Positions 6,252 through 6,939 of a stretch of 6,939 nucleotides of DNA are shown here, piece after piece (position 1 is the first letter of the stretch; each line of letters begins with the position of its first letter). Position numbers and translations under genes: made by a program. Location: contig CAZXMB010000158.1 in the NCBI GenBank assembly GCA_964641715.1, positions 1 to 6,939 on the forward strand, given 5' to 3'. The DNA is from CAZXMB01 sp964641715 (lineage in GTDB: Bacteria; Desulfobacterota; BSN033; UBA1163). The notes below the pieces were generated by a model. It was not told the origin of the DNA and searched no databases. It saw nothing but the letters and a program-made list of their open reading frames with translations.

Positions 6252-6264
6252 GAAGTTAGAAATA
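6230..6264 (+). repeat. Degenerate 7-bp-period array straddling the glycosylase stop codon
   Basis: Five purine-rich heptamers run in tandem: GAAAATA, GGAAATA, GAAAGTG, AGAAGTT, AGAAATA. The array begins inside the glycosylase gene, encodes its last residues and the stop (6249-6251), and continues into the gap. The units are degenerate, so the period is suggestive rather than exact. Confidence 0.5.
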
Positions 6265-6280
6265 TTTTCCATAAGCTGCT

Positions 6281-6308
6281 GTTCATAGTTTATAGTTCAT
6301 TGTTCATT
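6281..6308 (+). repeat. Four tandem 7-bp units GTTYATW upstream of the TtcA-like gene
   Basis: GTTCATA, GTTTATA, GTTCATT and GTTCATT follow each other without gaps and end eight bases before the ATG at 6317. The second and third units create TATAGT (6291-6296), a possible -10 box, but no convincing -35 box lies 16-18 bases upstream. The remaining gap (6265-6280) shows nothing else. Confidence 0.7.
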
Positions 6309-6316
6309 GTAATGAA

Positions 6317-6939
6317 ATGGCTTACTGGGAAAAAGAGATTCGGAGTCTGATGGGGAAGGCCATCCATCGTTTTGGATTGATCCAGGACGGGGATCGCATC
6401 CTTGTCGGCGTTTCGGGCGGAAAGGACAGTTTCACCTTACTCCACCTTCTTCATGAACGAATCAAGCGGGTTCCCATCAGGTATGAATTGTTTCCGGTCC
6501 ATATCGACTTAGGGTTTGGGCCCGGACGGGTGGAAATCCTGAGGAGTTTTTTTGAAACCCGAGGCCTTCCCTATCACATCGAATTCACCGATATCGGGAG
6601 AAAGGCGAACAGTTCTGAGAATCGAGAAAACCCCTGTTTTCTCTGCTCATGGGAGCGAAGAAAACGGCTTTTTCAGATGGCCCATCGTTTCAACTGTAAT
6701 AAGATTGCCCTTGGCCATCACAAGGATGACATCATTGAGACCCTTTTCCTCAATATTTTTTATAGTGCCGAGATCAGCACCATGCTCCCCCGTCAAACCC
6801 TGTTCAAGGGAAAGATCACCCTGATCCGGCCCTTGGCCCTTCTCGAAGAAAAGAAGATTGAGAGATTTGCAAGAGAAATGGGCCTTCCTGTCGGGCCAAG
6901 CAATTGCCCGAGTTCCGGAAAAACGAAGAGGAGAGAGGT
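6317..6939 (+). CDS. ttcA: TtcA-family PP-loop ATPase (tRNA 2-thiocytidine synthesis), partial at window end
   Basis: An open frame of 207 codons runs off the window edge. TtcA adenylates C32 of certain tRNAs and inserts sulfur using an iron-sulfur cluster, in the cytoplasm. The PP-loop is SGGKDS (33-38). CFLC gives Cys107 and Cys110, matching the CxxC ligands of E. coli TtcA. GHHKDD (133-138) and ETLFLNIFY follow, then RPLALLEEKKIERFA (171-185) and a third cysteine, Cys197 in SNCPSSGKTKR, at the position of TtcA's third ligand. The ATG at 6317 has no Shine-Dalgarno sequence. An alternative ATG at 6350 (codon 12) has GGAG at 6342-6345 and would still leave the family core intact. An in-frame TAG at 6293-6295 limits extension upstream. 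It may be a TtcA-like paralogue rather than TtcA itself, since the C-terminal part is missing. Confidence 0.88.
   Translation, partial: MAYWEKEIRSLMGKAIHRFGLIQDGDRILVGVSGGKDSFTLLHLLHERIKRVPIRYELFPVHIDLGFGPGRVEILRSFFETRGLPYHIEFTDIGRKANSSENRENPCFLCSWERRKRLFQMAHRFNCNKIALGHHKDDIIETLFLNIFYSAEISTMLPRQTLFKGKITLIRPLALLEEKKIERFAREMGLPVGPSNCPSSGKTKRRE

Noticed and set aside
6552..6824. A 90-codon plus-strand frame inside the TtcA-like gene
   Set aside because: It is out of frame with a PP-loop protein whose motifs (SGGKDS, CFLC, GHHKDD) span the same bases. It is a shadow.
1..6939. A previously undescribed defence or biosynthetic system
   Set aside because: Every gene fits a known family (YbhGFSR-type exporter, COG2231 glycosylase, TtcA). 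No toxin, nuclease, reverse transcriptase, phage or transposase gene was seen, so novelty is limited to the repeats and the split ATPase arrangement.

Overview
The window looks like a piece of a Gram-negative bacterial chromosome, roughly half G+C by eye. A periplasmic adaptor (HlyD-type) protein implies a two-membrane envelope. The gene content and the short iterated intergenic motifs remind me of Desulfobacterota/deltaproteobacteria or a similar lineage. That placement is inference only, because no marker gene here fixes the taxonomy.

Positions 1-5440 hold a five-gene efflux locus in the same order as Escherichia coli ybhG-ybhF-ybhS-ybhR. It starts with a perfect-consensus sigma70 promoter (16-44). 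Then follow a HlyD/YbhG membrane-fusion protein (74-1078), two separate ABC ATPases (1109-2056 and 2092-3027) and two ABC-2 permeases (3024-4157 and 4310-5440). E. coli YbhF is one protein with two nucleotide-binding domains, whereas here the halves are separate genes. The motifs suggest an asymmetric ATPase pair. The first has a good LSGG signature but a serine at the H-loop. The second has good Walker motifs and H-loop but a degraded signature. The likely machine is an inner-membrane heterodimeric exporter (S+R permeases, F-N+F-C ATPases) joined by the YbhG adaptor to an outer-membrane channel that is not encoded here. The substrate cannot be read from sequence.

Positions 5598-6251 encode a small HhH-GPD DNA glycosylase of the endonuclease III-like COG2231/MagIII type. 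It lacks the catalytic lysine of Nth, and its C-terminal cysteine cluster is incomplete (three cysteines). From 6317 to the window edge runs a partial PP-loop ATPase of the TtcA (tRNA 2-thiocytidine) family with its cysteine ligands in place. These two housekeeping genes have no evident link to the exporter.

The gene boundaries are the least ordinary part. A 10-bp perfect GC-rich palindrome closes the first ATPase gene and encodes its last residues. The gap between the two permeases holds inverted GGTTA(A)GG-type motifs. The gap after the exporter holds two oppositely oriented arrays of four 8-bp units. The gap before the TtcA-like gene holds two 7-bp-period arrays, one starting inside the glycosylase gene. 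No tRNA, rRNA, CRISPR, insertion sequence or clear rho-independent terminator was seen. The main system belongs to a known family. What is worth following up is its split, asymmetric ATPase pair and the short-period repeats that intrude on gene ends.
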